Shown here: piece by piece, positions 15,473-15,692 of the stretch
How positions within the stretch are numbered: position 1 is the first letter of the stretch
Layout of the letters: each line of letters opens with the position of its first letter
Source: an uncultured Prevotellaceae bacterium
GTDB taxonomy: Bacteria > Bacteroidota > Bacteroidia > Bacteroidales > Bacteroidaceae
NCBI GenBank assembly: GCA_945827465.1
Contig: CALZOH010000052.1
Coordinates: 1 to 15,692 of the forward strand
Length of the DNA stretch: 15,692 nt
Direction of reading: 5' to 3'
Notes under the pieces: generated by a model
What the model was told of the DNA's origin: nothing
Database searches by the model: none
The model's input: only the letters and a program-made list of their open reading frames with translations
Made by a program: the position numbers and the translations under genes

Positions 15473-15499
15473 TGCGCGAACATGAGATGAGTCCGATGT

Positions 15500-15692
15500 T
15501 TATTGATTCTTTTTCTTGGGTTGTTTGTTGAGTCGGTAGATCACGTGGAGCATGGCGTAGCGGGGTACCACGTTGTAGCGGGTCTCGGTGCGTCCTTGGG
15601 CGTTGACCGTGCGGTTCACGTTCGAGAGGTTGCCCAAGAGGTCGAAACCGTCGACGAAGCAGGTGAGGCTGCCGCCGAGGAAGGTGCGGCTC
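15500..15692 (-). CDS. Outer-membrane beta-barrel protein, C-terminal fragment (cut by window edge)
   Basis: The last 63 or so residues and stop codon (15502-15500) of a minus-strand gene; the rest lies beyond the right edge. The readable end includes TFLGGSLTCFVDGFDLLGN, VNRTVNAQGRTETRYN and PRYAMLHVIYRLN, then a basic tail KQPKKKNQ. This alternation of aromatic and polar residues, with a YN-x-x-PRYxMLxxxYR-type last strand, is typical of the large TonB-receptor-like barrel proteins of Bacteroidales that often have a carboxypeptidase-like regulatory domain at the N-terminus. Ligand unknown. The segment is markedly GC-rich (98 of 152 bases at 15541-15692), far above the EPS genes. Confidence 0.78.
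   Translation of the reverse strand, partial: SRTFLGGSLTCFVDGFDLLGNLSNVNRTVNAQGRTETRYNVVPRYAMLHVIYRLNKQPKKKNQ

Larger units (their letters stand above)
14980..15499. other. Non-coding region between convergent genes carrying REP-like repeats
   Basis: These 520 bases separate nqrF from the convergent outer-membrane gene. The minus-strand open frames here run through the repeats and resemble no protein. The region holds four copies or part-copies of a GTAG-headed palindrome (listed separately), with related tails of the form CCATGTxCGCGAA. Nothing else is recognisable between 14980 and 15115. Confidence 0.7.

Overview
The window looks like chromosome from a member of the Bacteroidales (Bacteroidota), possibly Prevotella-like. 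The evidence is a tmRNA whose tag reads GENNFALAA, several promoters of the Bacteroidota type (TTTG or TTG, 19-21 bp, TAnnTTTG), mostly absent Shine-Dalgarno sequences, an Na+-NQR operon of the Bacteroidota kind, and the C-terminus of a large outer-membrane beta-barrel protein. The genus cannot be fixed from sequence reading alone.

Layout. (1) Positions 1-152 hold no gene, only an 11-bp inverted repeat that may end the tmRNA transcript. (2) The tmRNA gene (ssrA) lies on the minus strand at 153-550, with its promoter at 568-598. (3) A plus-strand promoter at 688-719 drives a tight five-gene exopolysaccharide/capsule operon: a PglC-type initiating sugar transferase, a Wza-like outer-membrane export protein with about six SLBB repeats, a Wzz-like chain-length/co-polymerase protein without a kinase domain, an EpsG-type polymerase, and a GT4 glycosyltransferase. 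There is no flippase, no tyrosine kinase and only one glycosyltransferase, so the pathway needs partners elsewhere. (4) Positions 7197-7404 hold a sigma-54-like element, a small hairpin with a T-run, and a standard promoter for an HtrA/DegP periplasmic protease, which ends in a strong intrinsic terminator. (5) Positions 9076-14979 hold the complete nqrABCDEF operon, with its own -7 box and a long hairpin at its end. It encodes the Na+-pumping NADH:quinone oxidoreductase, with the [2Fe-2S], FAD, NADH and covalent-FMN signatures visible. (6) Positions 14980-15499 are non-coding and carry four copies or part-copies of a GTAG-headed palindrome resembling REP elements, two of them forming a perfect 25-bp inverted pair. 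(7) A GC-rich minus-strand gene enters from the right edge, showing only the C-terminus of an outer-membrane beta-barrel protein.

How the parts work together: the five EPS genes supply initiation, one sugar transfer, polymerisation, length control and outer-membrane export of one polysaccharide. HtrA is envelope quality control. NQR builds the sodium gradient from NADH oxidation. The tmRNA rescues stalled ribosomes.

Most of the window is recognisable housekeeping and envelope biology. The parts that fit least well with known features are the REP-like array, a possible sigma-54-driven small RNA upstream of htrA, and an atypical FMN-attachment motif in NqrB. I did not find a clearly new multi-gene system.
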